Assembly: GCF_014851395.1 (NCBI RefSeq)
Contig: NW_024043372.1
Location: 14,491,559 to 14,555,558 of the forward strand
Reading direction: 5' to 3'
Length of the DNA stretch: 64,000 bases
Source: Micropterus salmoides
Taxonomy: Eukaryota; Chordata; Actinopteri; Centrarchiformes; Centrarchidae
Shown: positions 40,901 through 54,400 of the stretch, in pieces
Position numbering within the stretch: position 1 is the first letter of the stretch
Layout: each line of letters starts with the position of its first letter
Notes under the pieces: model-generated
What the model saw: only the letters and a program-made list of their open reading frames with translations
The model's database searches: none
Told to the model about the DNA's origin: nothing
Made by a program: the position numbers and the translations under genes

Positions 40901-43900
40901 TACTTAAATCTAAGTAAAGTAATTTCCCTGACACGCCACGGACACACCCATTGACGAAAACTCGCAAATAGCACAACTTTTCATCTTCAATGCCTTTAGA
41001 AGGCACAGCAGAAATTTGAAGTCGGTCGGACTAAATCCCTAGGAGGAGTTCGTTAAAGTACGAAGTGTGTAAATCATCCAAAATTTGACGTAAAATTCAA
41101 AATGGCCGACTTCCTGTTGATTTTAGGGCATCGCTCCAAGAGGCTTTTTTGTGCGCCTGGACAAGATACACGTACCACAGAAAATTCGTGCACGTAGGTG
41201 AAACGTGCGGCGGGGGCTGCTTCGTTAAAGGTCACTTTCTGTTGCCAGCAGGTGGCATGTACATGTTTTCAGGGCGGGACTCTCATCCTACATGTACAGT
41301 TTGGTCCAGATGTGAGCATGTAGACTGAAGTTACAACAACTTCCTGTTTCATAGCGAATCATCGACGCCACGGACACGCCCATTGACGAAAACTCGCAAA
41401 TAGCACAACTTTTCATCGTCAATGCCTTTAGAAGGCACAGCAGAAATTTGACGTCAATCCGACTAAATCCCTAGGAGGAGTTCGTTAAAGTACGAAGTGT
41501 GTAAATCATCCAAAAATGGCCTTAAAATTCAAAATGGCCGACTTCCTGTTGACTTTAGGCTATGGGTTCTTGAGGCTTTTTTGTGCGTCTTGATATGTTA
41601 CATGTCCCTAGAAAATTTCATACATGTAGGTTGAACGTGAACGAGGGGCTAATCTTTTCCAATTTTCTAGGTGGCGCTAGCGAGTCATTTTGCCACGCCC
41701 ATGCGCGAAAATACGAAATTTTTCACCGGTTCTGACATGTTTGCAAATTTTGGTGAGTTTTCGAGTATGTTTAGGCCATGTCATTTGAGCCTACTTTGCA
41801 GAAAAAAAAAAAAAAATCTTAGCAAATTCAATAGGGACCTCACACGGTCGTGCTCGGGCCCTAATAATAATCTGAGCAAATTCAATAGGGACCTCGCACG
41901 GTCGTGCTCGGGCCCTAAATATCAATAGGGCTTTGGGAAGGTTTCATCGTGCCCACTAACTTAATGATGTCATTCATGGTAATGGGGCAGAAGGAGTCCA
42001 GAAGTGAAAGTCTGTGATTATATGGGGGTTTGCTGATGGAACCATGCCTGCTCTGACAGCTTTAACCTTGTATGCAAAATGAGACAAAAAGTGGTTGCAG
42101 TCAACATTTGAAAACACAGGGGCAATACATACAGCAGGAGAAACAATGTTGTTAATAGTTTCAAACAGAGCTTTAGGATTTTTTTTACAGGCAGAGATCA
42201 GATTAGTAAAATAAGAGGCTCTAGCATCCTTGATCATTTCGTTAAAGTCTATTAAGAGCTCTTTAAGATGCAGGCGGTGGACTTGTAGCTGAGTCGCTTT
42301 CCATAAACGCTCAGTTCTCTGACAGACACACCTTAAGCTGCGGATGGCGTCATTCATCCCCGGGGATGTATCAACAGAGGGAATTTCTCTAGTTTTAAGA
42401 GGCGACACTCTGTCCAACCGCAGGGTGCAGTGATCATTAAAGGCCTGTGCACAAGCATCCACATCATTCGAAATAAGAACCGAGCTTGAGTCAAATGCGG
42501 CTGAACATTTCAACAGTAAGCTGGTTAATCAAACGTGAGCAGGACGCTTGTTTAGCAGAGAGAGGATCCTCATCACAAACAAGATCAAATAAGATGCATT
42601 TGTGATCACTAACAAAAACATCTCCGATGCAGACATTATTAATGTTTATACCATGAGAAAGAACAAGATCGAGCGTATGTCCCTTGCTTCATTCATATTC
42701 AGTAATATTTACAAATTCAGAAGCATTTGTGCAAGTATCAACAATGATCACTCTGTCCAGCTTAATAATGGATGATAAGAAGTTAGAAAAATCAGTTTAC
42801 CGGGTGGCCGGTAAACTAAAATACAATAAAATGTATTTGAACGACCAACCGTAGTCATCTGTAGTTCAAAAGAAGAGTATGTTCTAGCGCTCATTGATTG
42901 GCAGATAAAAGGTTTTTTAAAAACTACAGCAAGACCTCCACCACAGCCTGTGAGTCTTGGCGTACTGATAAAATTACAGTACACAGGACAGAGCTCATTC
43001 AAGTGATAGTATTCCATATCCCGTTGCCAAGTCTCCGTGAGCAACATGAAGTCCATGTTTCTGTAAGTAAATAAATCACCGAGCAAAAGAGACTTGTTTG
43101 CAATTGAACGGGTATTTATCAGACCCATCCTGAGTGGTGCAGGAACACCTTAAGCAGAGAAAGAGGCTCGCGGCAGCGGCCTCAGATGCACAGAACACAC
43201 ACCGCGACCAGTGGTAGGGTTTCTTCAGGGCACCAGGACCAGAGCCCTGGGGACGTTGGAAGACAAGAACGAAGACATGAAGGTCTGGAGTCGCAGTCAA
43301 AGACCCCCAGCTTCAAGAGTTTTTTCAGATGAACCTGCTTACCTGCCCGGTCGTTTTACGCCCTGTCCATACAGACAGCAGTTTCAGTCAGACATATGAA
43401 CGGGGCTGCAAATTCACCTGTACCACTCCAGGTACATCTGTCACCGCACTCCACCATGGAGGATCGGATCAACAGCGTTGTTTGGCGATTGTACACCCAT
43501 GCAGTAGACTCAACATTTGTTGACAAACTTAGTAGCAATATAGTGCAGTAAACAAACAAAATTAGTCGGGATGAACAACCAGCCGCAGTGGCGAAGCCAA
43601 ACACAGGCGCCATGCCGGAACCGGAAGTTAAAACAAGTTACCACCATTTACATTTATCTGACGCTTTTATCCAAAGCGACTTACAATTGCTATACATGTC
43701 AGAGGTCACACGCCTCTGGAGCAACTAGGGGTTAAGTGTCTTGCTCAGGGACACAATGGTGGATGTCTCACAGTGTGAATTGAACCCAGGTCTCCCACAC
43801 CAAAGGCAAGCATCTTATCTATGCGCCATCACCACCCCATATGCACCATCACCACACCATCAGAGTCCAGAGCCACGATCTTGACATAATAACAGGTAGA

Positions 43901-46900
43901 TCTTCTGAGCTGTTGTCATAACAGGCACCTTCTGATAAATCTGTTTTCTTGTTTTTTTTCTGAACAGGTATCAACAGAAACATTTTTCTTTTATCAGGGA
44001 GCAACATAAACAGTCTATGTACAGTAGCAAGTGTCCCTGTTAGAGTGAGGTGAAGCACCCGCCTCACGCACATGCCCGCCTGCTGCCAAAGTTGAATTGT
44101 CTTGAACTTTATGTACATGATGCGCAGCACAAATCATTGGAAGAGAGACTGATCCTCGCTGTTTGAGTTTCGAGTTTATGAGTGTCGAGCAAGAACATGG
44201 GGGTAGCAAGTGAGCCGCAACCACAGATCCAGACTCCATATCTCCAGAGACTGAAACACCTGCAGAAAGTAATAGGAGGGGAGAGGAGGGGAGAGGGACC
44301 AGAAAGCACAAGACTATGGGAAAGGGAAGAAGTCAAGTTAGTAACATATACCCCATTTCCTTTTTCAGGTTCTGTTACCTTCAGAGCTGTGGCTGTGTCT
44401 TTTCTGACAGGGCCATGAAGGAGGTCAAGACAGAAATCTGCCACAAGGTGAGCAGTATTTCATTTTTCTGCCCAGTCACTCTTTTCCAAACCAATGCACC
44501 AAACCATGAAAATTGTTTTAATTTGAATCTTTCCTTTCAATCTTTCCTTTTTTAAACTGCTCTGAATTGTCGACCTCTGAATGTTTGGCAGTGATTCTGC
44601 TTGTTTGATTCACATACAGAGAGTTCATGGTAAATAAGCAGCTTTACTTTTAATGTAGATAACACACTAGATGTCTGGAAGTGGCGTTGTTCCAGATGCA
44701 TCATCTGTTACTCACATGGATAAGAATCCTTTTTATGTTATTTAAAATAAATTAAGGAACCGTACATATTAATTAGACATATACCTGAGGAGACAATCTG
44801 ACCACTACGGCAGACTGTTAAAGTAGGGCTGGATTCGAATATTCAACTGTTGGGTACACATTCGATTTTCAATTATGAGATTGGATTATTTAAGTTTTTT
44901 TTTCGTGCGCCTGACCTCCACCAACAGCAGTGAACGTAACACTCCAGTTCACATCAAAGGGAAAAAGCCCTCAGCCATGTGGGAGCACTTTAAACTGAGT
45001 GATGACAGCAGTAGTGTGGAAGTTATGGTGTTTATTGATTTTACAATTGCTTAGCTAATGAGTGTAGAAGTAGTGTGTCCACCAACTATGTCATAAAATT
45101 CTCTGATGACACAATCATTTTAAGTTTATGATTTCTTTAAGGATTGGTGTATGATGAATCATCTCATCTTTAATAATTTGAAAACAAAAGAGATGATATT
45201 TGACCCCAGGGAAGTGAGAGCCCATGACAATTGGCTGTCATTGGGGACAGAGAAATCGAGCAAGTTACTTTATACTTGGGTATACAATTAGACAACCGAC
45301 TAAAAGGAAATGTGCATGTTAACTATTTGTGTGCCAAACTGGCCCAACATTATTTTACAGCGCAGTGCTGGAAAGTCTGATCAGGTATGGAATGGCATCC
45401 TGGTTTGGCACCCTTACCATCCAATGCAAAACAAAAATTGAAAGACTAATAAAAGCTGAGATGAAGGTTATGGGAAAGAAAGACTACACTTCCCTTCAGA
45501 CCATCTTCAAAAAAATGGTAGTCTCCCAGGCACAGAAAATTCTGAAGGACCCTTCACATATTCTGCACTCTGAATACAATGTTTTACCTTCAGGGAAACG
45601 CTAGCAGATGTAAAAGTAACCGCTATAAGCTGTCCTTCATCCCATCTTCCATAGCGCTTCTAAACAAACAATCTGTTTGGAACATGACTGCTTGAAGCCC
45701 TTCAGGCACTTCATTTATTTTTAAGCATAGTTTAATATTGATTGATCGCTTGCACTAGTGTTTTTTATCAACCAGGTCTTATATGAGTTCTTCCTTTTTA
45801 ATATAGAATTGTGGTGGATGTACTTTAGTGTTGATATATTGTTTAATTATTGACGGGGGCATGGTCTCTTGTGATACTTGTGCAATATAACGTAAATGTA
45901 TGGTGCCGACTGTATGTATGTGAATGTGAAAGTCCAGATGTGATACTGTTGCTTACTGCAGCCTCATGCGACACTGATGCCCAAGACAAATTTCCCTTCG
46001 GGGACAATAAAGTTGATCTTAATCTTAATTTCATTACAGATCAAAACAGTCAAATATCCTACATTTTAAAATTTATCAGTATCAAACTGTTGGCTGGAAA
46101 CAAACAAACAGCAACACAATGAACGCATTTAAATAAGCCTAATTATATTGTAGAAGAAGTAATTACCGATTGTAGAAGAAGAGCATTTTGTCACTATAAT
46201 TAAAATTAAATTGAATTTTGCATAACGTGTTAGATTTAGTTCCGCTACTGGAAACACGCTCATCCCATGCGCTCTCCACCTGGACCCCCGCCCGGCTTAA
46301 CTGTTCCCGGATTCTTCTCTGGACCTGCCCAGATCAGACTCTCTGCTACAGTTCCCCCTGCTCTGTACAGCAGCCACCAACCTGGTTCGGCACGCATCGA
46401 TTTTCGCTCTGCCTGCTCTTCAACTGCTCAATATAGGCCTATGATCCTTTTAACCCCGCAATAAATATTTCTCCCATTCTTAGTCAAGCACTTGGGTCTG
46501 CTAGCCGTGCTATAACAAAGTTAAAAACAAAGATTTGGTAATAATCACTCAGTTAGCCTAGCTATGAGAAAAAACTGTGACTGTGAATAAAAATATACAC
46601 ACATTGAGACACACACACACACACACACACCTCTTTTTAGTTAGACCTAAGGATCTACAGAGATGTTCTTCAATTAATTACATTGTAGTAGTATTTATTA
46701 AGTATACTTTTAAGTAAGTTTATTCTATAGATACATTTACATACACAGACTGTACATGTGAGTCATCAGACAAGTCTGTTACAGCAAGAGAGAAACATTG
46801 TTCTTTTATATAGGAAGCTTATCATATAGTGTGGCATCTATTTTTGCTCCTTTTGTCTTATTGTTACAACTTACCCCAGCATGTGTTGCAACCTACCCCG

Positions 46901-48407
46901 CTATTGGGGTAGGTTGTAACAAGGGAACACAATGCATTTGACATCAACTCACGAGGTCTGTGATATTCTTGTAGAGGATTGAATTGGTGCCATTTGTAGT
47001 GAACAAATGTGGGTACTTTGTATAAAAATTTGACTCTAGCTAAAAAATTATAGTTACTGAAACAAAAAGTGTTTCAACCATACCCAGTCTCCTCTACATA
47101 GCTGTTGCTCGTGAAAAAACACATCGTGTATTGTTCAAATTCACTACCCTTTCGTTATGTTCGTGGCTGAAAACAGCCACTACTTTAAACTGCTGTAAAA
47201 ATGTATCAGATAAATATTTTTTTTAAATTCTTTTGCATAAATCTATTAATCAACTTCAGTCCTGATCAAAACTACTAAATGTTTAAAAAAAAAAAAAAAT
47301 CAGGATTTTAACTCTTTAATTGCCAAATTTATAAATGATGTCACTGATTTGGGAAAAAAACAACGCAAAATGACTTATTTTCAATATAAAATGTAATTAT
47401 GGACTGGATTTTTTTTAACCTTTTATCACAGTCTTGGACATGTCAAAGATTAGAAACAACATTGTTTTTGATGCATTGTTAGTTTTTGTGCAGCATCAGA
47501 TTTTAACTTTTTCTCCCTCATTTACTGTTCGTGGCTGTTTTTGCCCCATTGACTTCCATTATAGCCACATTTTTTGATTGCAAAGCCATGATACCAGATA
47601 ATCATGCATTTTTGATTGTTGGTGGTTTTCCCTGTTGGGAAGAGGTAAAAATTTTAATTTTTACTGTTGATAACCAGGTGGCACCATTAACCCTTTATAG
47701 GTCTGTGCAAAAAAACAAAACAAACAAAAAAAAAACACTAAGCATCTGCATCAGATATATGAACACTTTATTATGAACCAAAATGCAACAACAACTTCAA
47801 ATAAACTGAACAATGGTTCAACAGTTGAGGATGGATGAAGAACTAAACAATTGAACAAACCACAAACTGTGTGTGTGTGTGTCTTTCCAGCAGGACTTGC
47901 AGCATACCACTTGGTGCTCTTTGCAAGTGTGTCCACCACAACGGATGCAAGTGCTGACTGTTCTTTTTTTTTGTCCTGTGCAGCACTTGCATGTTCCCCT
48001 CTTCCCTTCTGAGCTGCTGGTGTCTGCTGGTGTCTGTGGATTTGTGTCTGGAGGGACAGCTGCAGGAGACTGAATCTCTCTCACCAGTGCAGCAGCAACT
48101 GGTGCGCGAGGGAGGTGCTCTCTCCTCAATATTGCTGCAGAGACCAGAGAATTTCCCAGCTCTTCTAGGAAAAGCCTTCTCCGAAACAGCTTTGCCTGAC
48201 TGACTTGTTTTTGTTTAGTCTATGTAGTTCTGAGAGCTGAGGTGCACGTTTTGATTTTCTCAGACGCATCAAGGTAAAAATTGTAATTTTTACTGTTGAT
48301 AACCAGGTGGCACCATTAACCCTTTATAGGCCTGTGCAAAAATAAAGTAGTATAGTATAGTTTCTGGCTTTTACATGGAGTTATATGGAGTATAATAGCA
48401 TATTAAA

Positions 48408-48438
<31 letters not shown>

Positions 48439-51400
48439 TGTGTGTGAGTGTTAGTGTGAGAGAGAGTGTGAGAACTCACCTTGATGCGTCTGAGAAAATC
48501 AAAACATGCACCTCAGCTCTCAGAACTACATAGAGTAAACAAAAACAAAGTAAGTCAGTCAGGCAAAGCTGTTTCGGAGAAAGCTTTTCCTAGAAGAGCT
48601 GGGAAATTCTCTGGTCTCTGCATCAAAAACAATGTTGTTTCTAATCTTTGACATGTCCAAGACTGTGATAAAAGGTTAAAAAAAATCCAGTCCATAATTA
48701 CATTTTATATTGAAAATAAGTCATTTTGTGTTGTTTTTTTTCCCAAATCAGTGACATCATTTATAAATTTGGCAATTAAAGAGTTAAAATCCTGATTGTT
48801 TTAAAAACATTTAGTAGTTTGATCAGGACTGAAGTTGATTAATAGATTTATGCAAAAGAATTTAAAAAAAATATTTATCTGATACATTTTTACAGCAGTT
48901 TAAAGTAGTGGCTGTTTTCAGCCACGAACATAACGAAAGGGTAGTGAATTTGCCCACAGTGTACTGTTGAGTTTTTGAAATTTTTCAAAGCATTTTCCCA
49001 AAATATGTGTCAAAATAAGATTTGTCACCAAAAATCATTCCATTTGCTGAAACACAGAAAAAGTTATGGCCAAATTAAGACTCAAAAATACCCCATAGTG
49101 GCTGAAAACAGCCACAACAATCACCGTAACAGGATCGCTGAGCGCCGCCGTCAAAGCGTCGAAGCTCAAAAAATGATATTTGGGTCAGCCCTAGCGTAAA
49201 GGTTCACAGTCTCTCACTATGAAGCTGTTGGCTTTGAGGAGAGTGGCACAACGGCGGTTTCTTTTCTGAGATGCTGGTGCTCTAGTGCGACATTTAGCAA
49301 CAGTGAATGCCTCCTTTAAGAATCTTCCTGTTAGCTTAGGGGTGCTTTATATCATACATTTTACAGTCTAATATTTGCAATTTTGCAAATGTCTTACAGG
49401 CTTATAATACAAATAGATCGATTAAAGAGATTATTCATTTTGTGTTACTACTAGTATTTATAGGTAATCCAAAATGAAAGCAGCAAAGCAAATTGGTTAA
49501 GACAACGTCACAGTAAAATAAATTAATACCAAAATCCACAAAACATTTTAAAAAAGACTTCTTGCTTTAGTTAAAAAAGGAACTTTTTATCCAGTTTCTA
49601 TAGACATCTGTTGGCTTTACTGACGATGACCCATGGACCTTCATGGGAATCTCACAGGAACAGGCATGTGGACCATTTTGGGTCCTGACCTGTTAGTTTT
49701 AAATAACTTCAAAGATATAATCAGAATTTCTCATTCACAGACTATTATAAGGTAGCAGACACCAGATGTTATCCACTCACTGCTGTTGTTTGTGTGAAAG
49801 TATCTTGGCACAGATCAGTCGTTTGAAAGATTGGGTCTCAAACCATGTGAGGGCTGCTTGTGGGAAACTGGCTGTCCATAGAGAATGTTTCTTAGATAGG
49901 CTTATTAGGCAATACACAATTGTTGAATTTTTAGACTCTGACCTTTAGGCTGACAGTTGCAATGTGATGAATCAGTGAAGAAAACAAGGACTTCAGCAAA
50001 AACCACAAAACTGATAAAGCAGAACATGGTTATGTTTATGTTTTATGTTTACATGCTGTGTCTCAATTCGGGTACTTCGTTGAGTAGTGTTGTCTCAAAT
50101 CAAACACTGCTGTTCTGCACTAACCGGAAATGACTGTTGTAGGATTGCCCAATACCCCCAGCACAGAGGCCGCCTACAGAGCTCCAAAATAACAGCCAGG
50201 CCTTTTCACCCAAAATAAAAGCAAGTATTGTAACCACAACTGTAGACTAACATTGTAATGTCTGAATAATAATAATGATTAATAAAGTAACGACAGTCCC
50301 CTTTTCATAATATTTCTCTTGTTAATTTATTTTTTAAGTTTCACAAACCAAGAATTTTCTGTACATCAAGAGCCAGATGTCTCTTCATTTAATTTAAATT
50401 ACAGCAGTACGAACATTAAAACTGTCTTGCAGCTGTGTTTTGCTCTGCTGCTGTTGCTGGGTCGTCTGTTGCTGCGTTCAAGACTGATGGGTGGCTGCAG
50501 CCATACCCAACTCTCTGAGATGGCTGCAGAGGTCTGAGTGGCTGCTCCGCACTTGCGGCAACCGCCACTTGCGGAGATTCTCAACTCCAAAAACGTTTGA
50601 GCACATTTTTGATCCGCCATCACTTTTTATAAAACTGTGAACATTTGACATCTACAAATTGGATTTCTCACCTCAAAACTTCTCAGAAGTGGATTTAGTG
50701 ATGAAATGGTGTACGAAACTTGTAAAAGACATTTTGTTGTTAGCCTCTCTCTCTGCTGCTTCCCACTTCTCCCGTGTTGTTGGTCCCGCCCCTTCCGCTA
50801 CATAGCTAAACTAGCGGTTGTTGAGGGTAAGAAGTATCCTCAGTTCCAAACTCAACTTTTTGGCCGTTATGAATGCACCATCCGGGTACTCACAGTGCAC
50901 TGCATTTTGCCCTACTTCTCAGTGTGAACACACTTACGCACTCAAAATAGTATGTATGGAAGTGTGCGAATTGAGACACAGCAACAGAAACATGCACACC
51001 CGCCCGCTGGAGGTCTTTTTGTTGAGCTCTAGGAGTGCTCCGTATGTTCCTCTTCGTATAATGGAGCCGACACCGGTCCTGCTGCTGGATTGATGCCCTT
51101 CCACGGCCCTGTCCAGCTCTCCTCGTGTAATGGCCTGTCTCCTGGTGTCTCCTCCATGGTTTTGAGACAATGCTGGGAGACACAGCAAACCTTGTGACGT
51201 ATGCAGTGTTTCCCCTAGGATGGAGTTATAGCAGCGGAAGTGAAGCAAAATTTTTGTCTGAATATAAAACCCCAACACAACATGTCTCAGCAGTATTACT
51301 CTTGTGTCCATGAGCATGCGATGCACCTTAGAATAGCTTAAAAGTTCAGTGTTTTCCCAGTTTAATGTGAGCTCTAGCTGAATGTTTTGGTGTTGGTGGT

Positions 51401-54400
51401 CGTGGTCAGGGTGGTGGGGGGTTTGGGGGTCCTCCCCCAAGAAAATTTTACATTTTCCAATGACAAATATGTAATTTCACATCACATTGGGCCATTATTT
51501 TCACTATATGTCTGAACAAAGAGTTGGAAAAGCTAGTTTGCATCACTATTTTGCTTTACTAACCTCAGCACCTCCAGTCACCACCGTCCTTTCTTTTCCT
51601 AACAACCACCATTTCATCTGAAAAATAATTGAACCAGTCTGTACAGGACAGAGCTGCAGGCTACACCAGTTTACTCTTAGATTGTAACTGATGTTCTCAA
51701 CATTGGACAAGTAGGCAGTAATAAAATACAGCTACCAGTTACTTTCTATTGAGCTAATGTTAAGTTACATAGCAGCCAAAAGACGCAGCCTGCTGTTGAA
51801 GCTTTCCTGCTCAGCTCAGTCTGAAGGGGAGGGGGGATGTTAACTAACTTAGCGCTAACAGGCGTCACTTTTTCAGCAGGGGGGGAAACAACAGACTTTT
51901 CTTGGTCTTGAGAAGCTGACACACTTAAACTTTCTGCCGCTCGGACAATCAAACACTCGCTACGCACCTCCTGATTCCTTACAGGAGTTATGCTGTTATA
52001 ACAGCATCTGTCACATAGATGTTTTGAATAGAACAATGAGAGGAAGCCAGCCAAGCATTGAGTGTTGCCATGCTCCCACAGTGTGTGAGTGAAAACATTT
52101 GTAGCACATAGTTTAATTATCGTGGGAAATTTTAGTAGCGGCGGTCATGATTCAGCATATAGCGGAAACACTGGTATGTGACTATGTAAGTATTAAATGT
52201 GGCTGTGGCTCAGGAGGTAGAGCGGGTTGGCCGTTAATCGTATGAATGAGTGTGAATGTTAGTTTCCGTTTGAGCACTTAGGCTCGGTGTATGAATGTGT
52301 GTGACTGGTGAATGCAGATGTAGTGTAAAAGCACTTTGAGTGGTCGAAAAGACTAGAAAGGCGCTATACAAGTACGGAGCATTTACATTTACATGTGCCA
52401 TGCGGGAGGAGCTGGATTACCTGTGCAACCTGAATGGGCTGCTCCCTGCTGTTGTTTGTGGGAGAGTGACTGTCTGTAGAGATTGTTTCTTAGTTAGGCT
52501 TATTAGCCAATACACAATTCTTGTATTTGTAGCTGCTGACCTTTAGGCTGATTTTGCCTACTTCATACTTCTTTGTTGTAATTTGTAACATGAAATGACA
52601 CATAATTGTAAACCGCTGAACAGGATGCCTGGATAGTGTGTGAGTGTTCAAAACTTAGGTCATTAGGGTGGACATTGAGAATGGGCCTCTCTGTTCCTCT
52701 CTGAAGCTGAAGTCCGCTTTATTTCCATGTATTTTATCTTCTACCTGTACCTTGAAGCAGCACGCTCACACAGCCCCTTGTGTTTTAGTGCTGTTTAGTG
52801 CTATGAATAAGGTGGTAAACTGATCAGAACCTGCATCTCCTAATGTCCTAATGTTAACTCGTTTTCAACCTCAGTTAACACTAACCTTAGCTAAGCTAAC
52901 TCCAGAGACTATAACTCAGCTCTAAGTGCTTTATAGTAAAAACCAAAATGAATTCTCTGAATTGTCTATTTTATTTTTTTCCCCTACTATACTATTTCAA
53001 TAGGCAAAGAAACCTTCAGTAAGTTAGGTTGACCTTGACCTACTAGATAATCCCAGTGACCCACAATTTGTGTTTTGTGCTAATTAGCAAATGTTAGTGT
53101 GCTAACATGCTAAACTAAGATGGTGAACATGGTAAACTTTATACATTGTCATTGTGAAGATGTTTGCACGGCAATTTGCTCAAAGCACAGCCTCACAGAG
53201 CCACTACCATGCATATAGACACCTTTTCATTTGTTTGTTTTATTCCTGCTATAACAAACAAAAAACAGAAGTTTTATCAACAAGTGTTTTTTTTAACTGA
53301 ACCACAGTCAATATTAAATTATAAACAATATTAAATTCAAAAATATTAAAAAATAATATTTTATTAAAGTAAACAATATTAAATGCAGATTCAGTAGTTT
53401 ATGTAATTATTTTTCTTTACTCTAAAGATATTTTAGCCTCTGGTGTATACAATGCCTTCTGTCGTCTTAAAATCTCATAAATAGATAAATACATGTGAAC
53501 AGTAACTGCGCTACAGAGTCTGAAAGTTCATGGTGCATCATCCTGCTGTTCTCAGTTAATTTCTTCTTCATTTTTGACATTCAACAACCAGTGATCTACA
53601 AGAGTGAACCCAGGGCAGATCTCTGCCAGGCCCGGTATCAACAAATGGCATATAAATAACACATCAATGTCTTAAGTCATTTCACATGTTATCACAATGA
53701 TGTTTTAGCTTTTCGCATTTCATTTCACAGCATTTAATTGGCTTATTGCCTTATATTGTGCAGAGTCATTTTAAGTAAGAATGTCAGAGGGAAAAAAAGT
53801 CAGGAGACATAGTATAAAAAGCGACAAAGTCCGTGTAGGAACGAAGTCAGGGTGGATGGATGTGTTAAACACAGTACTGTCACCTGGGAGACCGTTGTTT
53901 GTGTCCCGTGAGAAACCAAACGTATGCAACGTATTTAACTTACGTTGCGTACGTAGTGTAACTTGCATAAGTAAATAACTAACGTTCTTCTTTTAATCCA
54001 AACCATCTCTTCTTTTCCTAAACATCACCAAGTACTTCTGATGATTAAACCTATCCAAACGCGACCGTTTCACAATGTTAACGACATGTTTATTATTGTT
54101 ACTATATGGAAACAAGTCACCTGACTACTCTTACCATGCAAATGAATGTCAGGTGACTTCATCCTTTCCCCCGCGTCCAAAACTCATAAAATGCGCCATC
54201 TCTACAGGTGTAACATGCAAAAAAACTCAAAATACGTAGACATGATACAGAAAAGTATTGTGCTATTATATAAAAAACATGATATCATACTGCTCTGGGG
54301 TCGTGGGGGAACAGGCAGTGCAGGGCAGGCCGTGTGTGCATGAGATTAGTGAAATGAAGGGGAGACTGTACGCAGGTTATACTATTGATGTATAACCAGA

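Larger units (their letters stand above)
41940..43620 (-). mobile_element. LINE retrotransposon fragment (CR1/L2/Rex1-like), 5' part without reverse transcriptase
   Basis: Read on the - strand, a degenerate 5' coding part (43613-43356) contains VYNRQTTLLIRSSM. Next comes an apurinic-endonuclease-like segment (43128-42748) with GLINTRSIANK, LLTETW and GCGGGLAVVFKK. A linker region (42513-41974) follows with RSLRCVCQRTERLWKATQLQ and ASYFTNLISACKKNPKALFE. Frames are broken by stops and the reverse transcriptase is missing. Confidence 0.85.
47136..48952. repeat. long compound inverted repeat (about 480-bp arms)
   Basis: The right arm 48479-48952 is continuous. Its reverse complement appears on the left in two blocks, 47136-47475 and 48136-48275, separated by about 660 bp. 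Shared phrases include 'caaattcactaccctttcgt', 'cttggacatgtcaaagatta' and 'gaccagagaatttcccagct'. The two left blocks meet at a TGCA that is present at both edges of the intervening piece. The loop is about 200 bp and holds a GT/GA run. Confidence 0.9.

Noticed and set aside
44109..44444. - strand frame of 111 codons overlapping rtf2 exon 5
   Set aside because: It is the antisense shadow of a verified rtf2 exon and its flanks.
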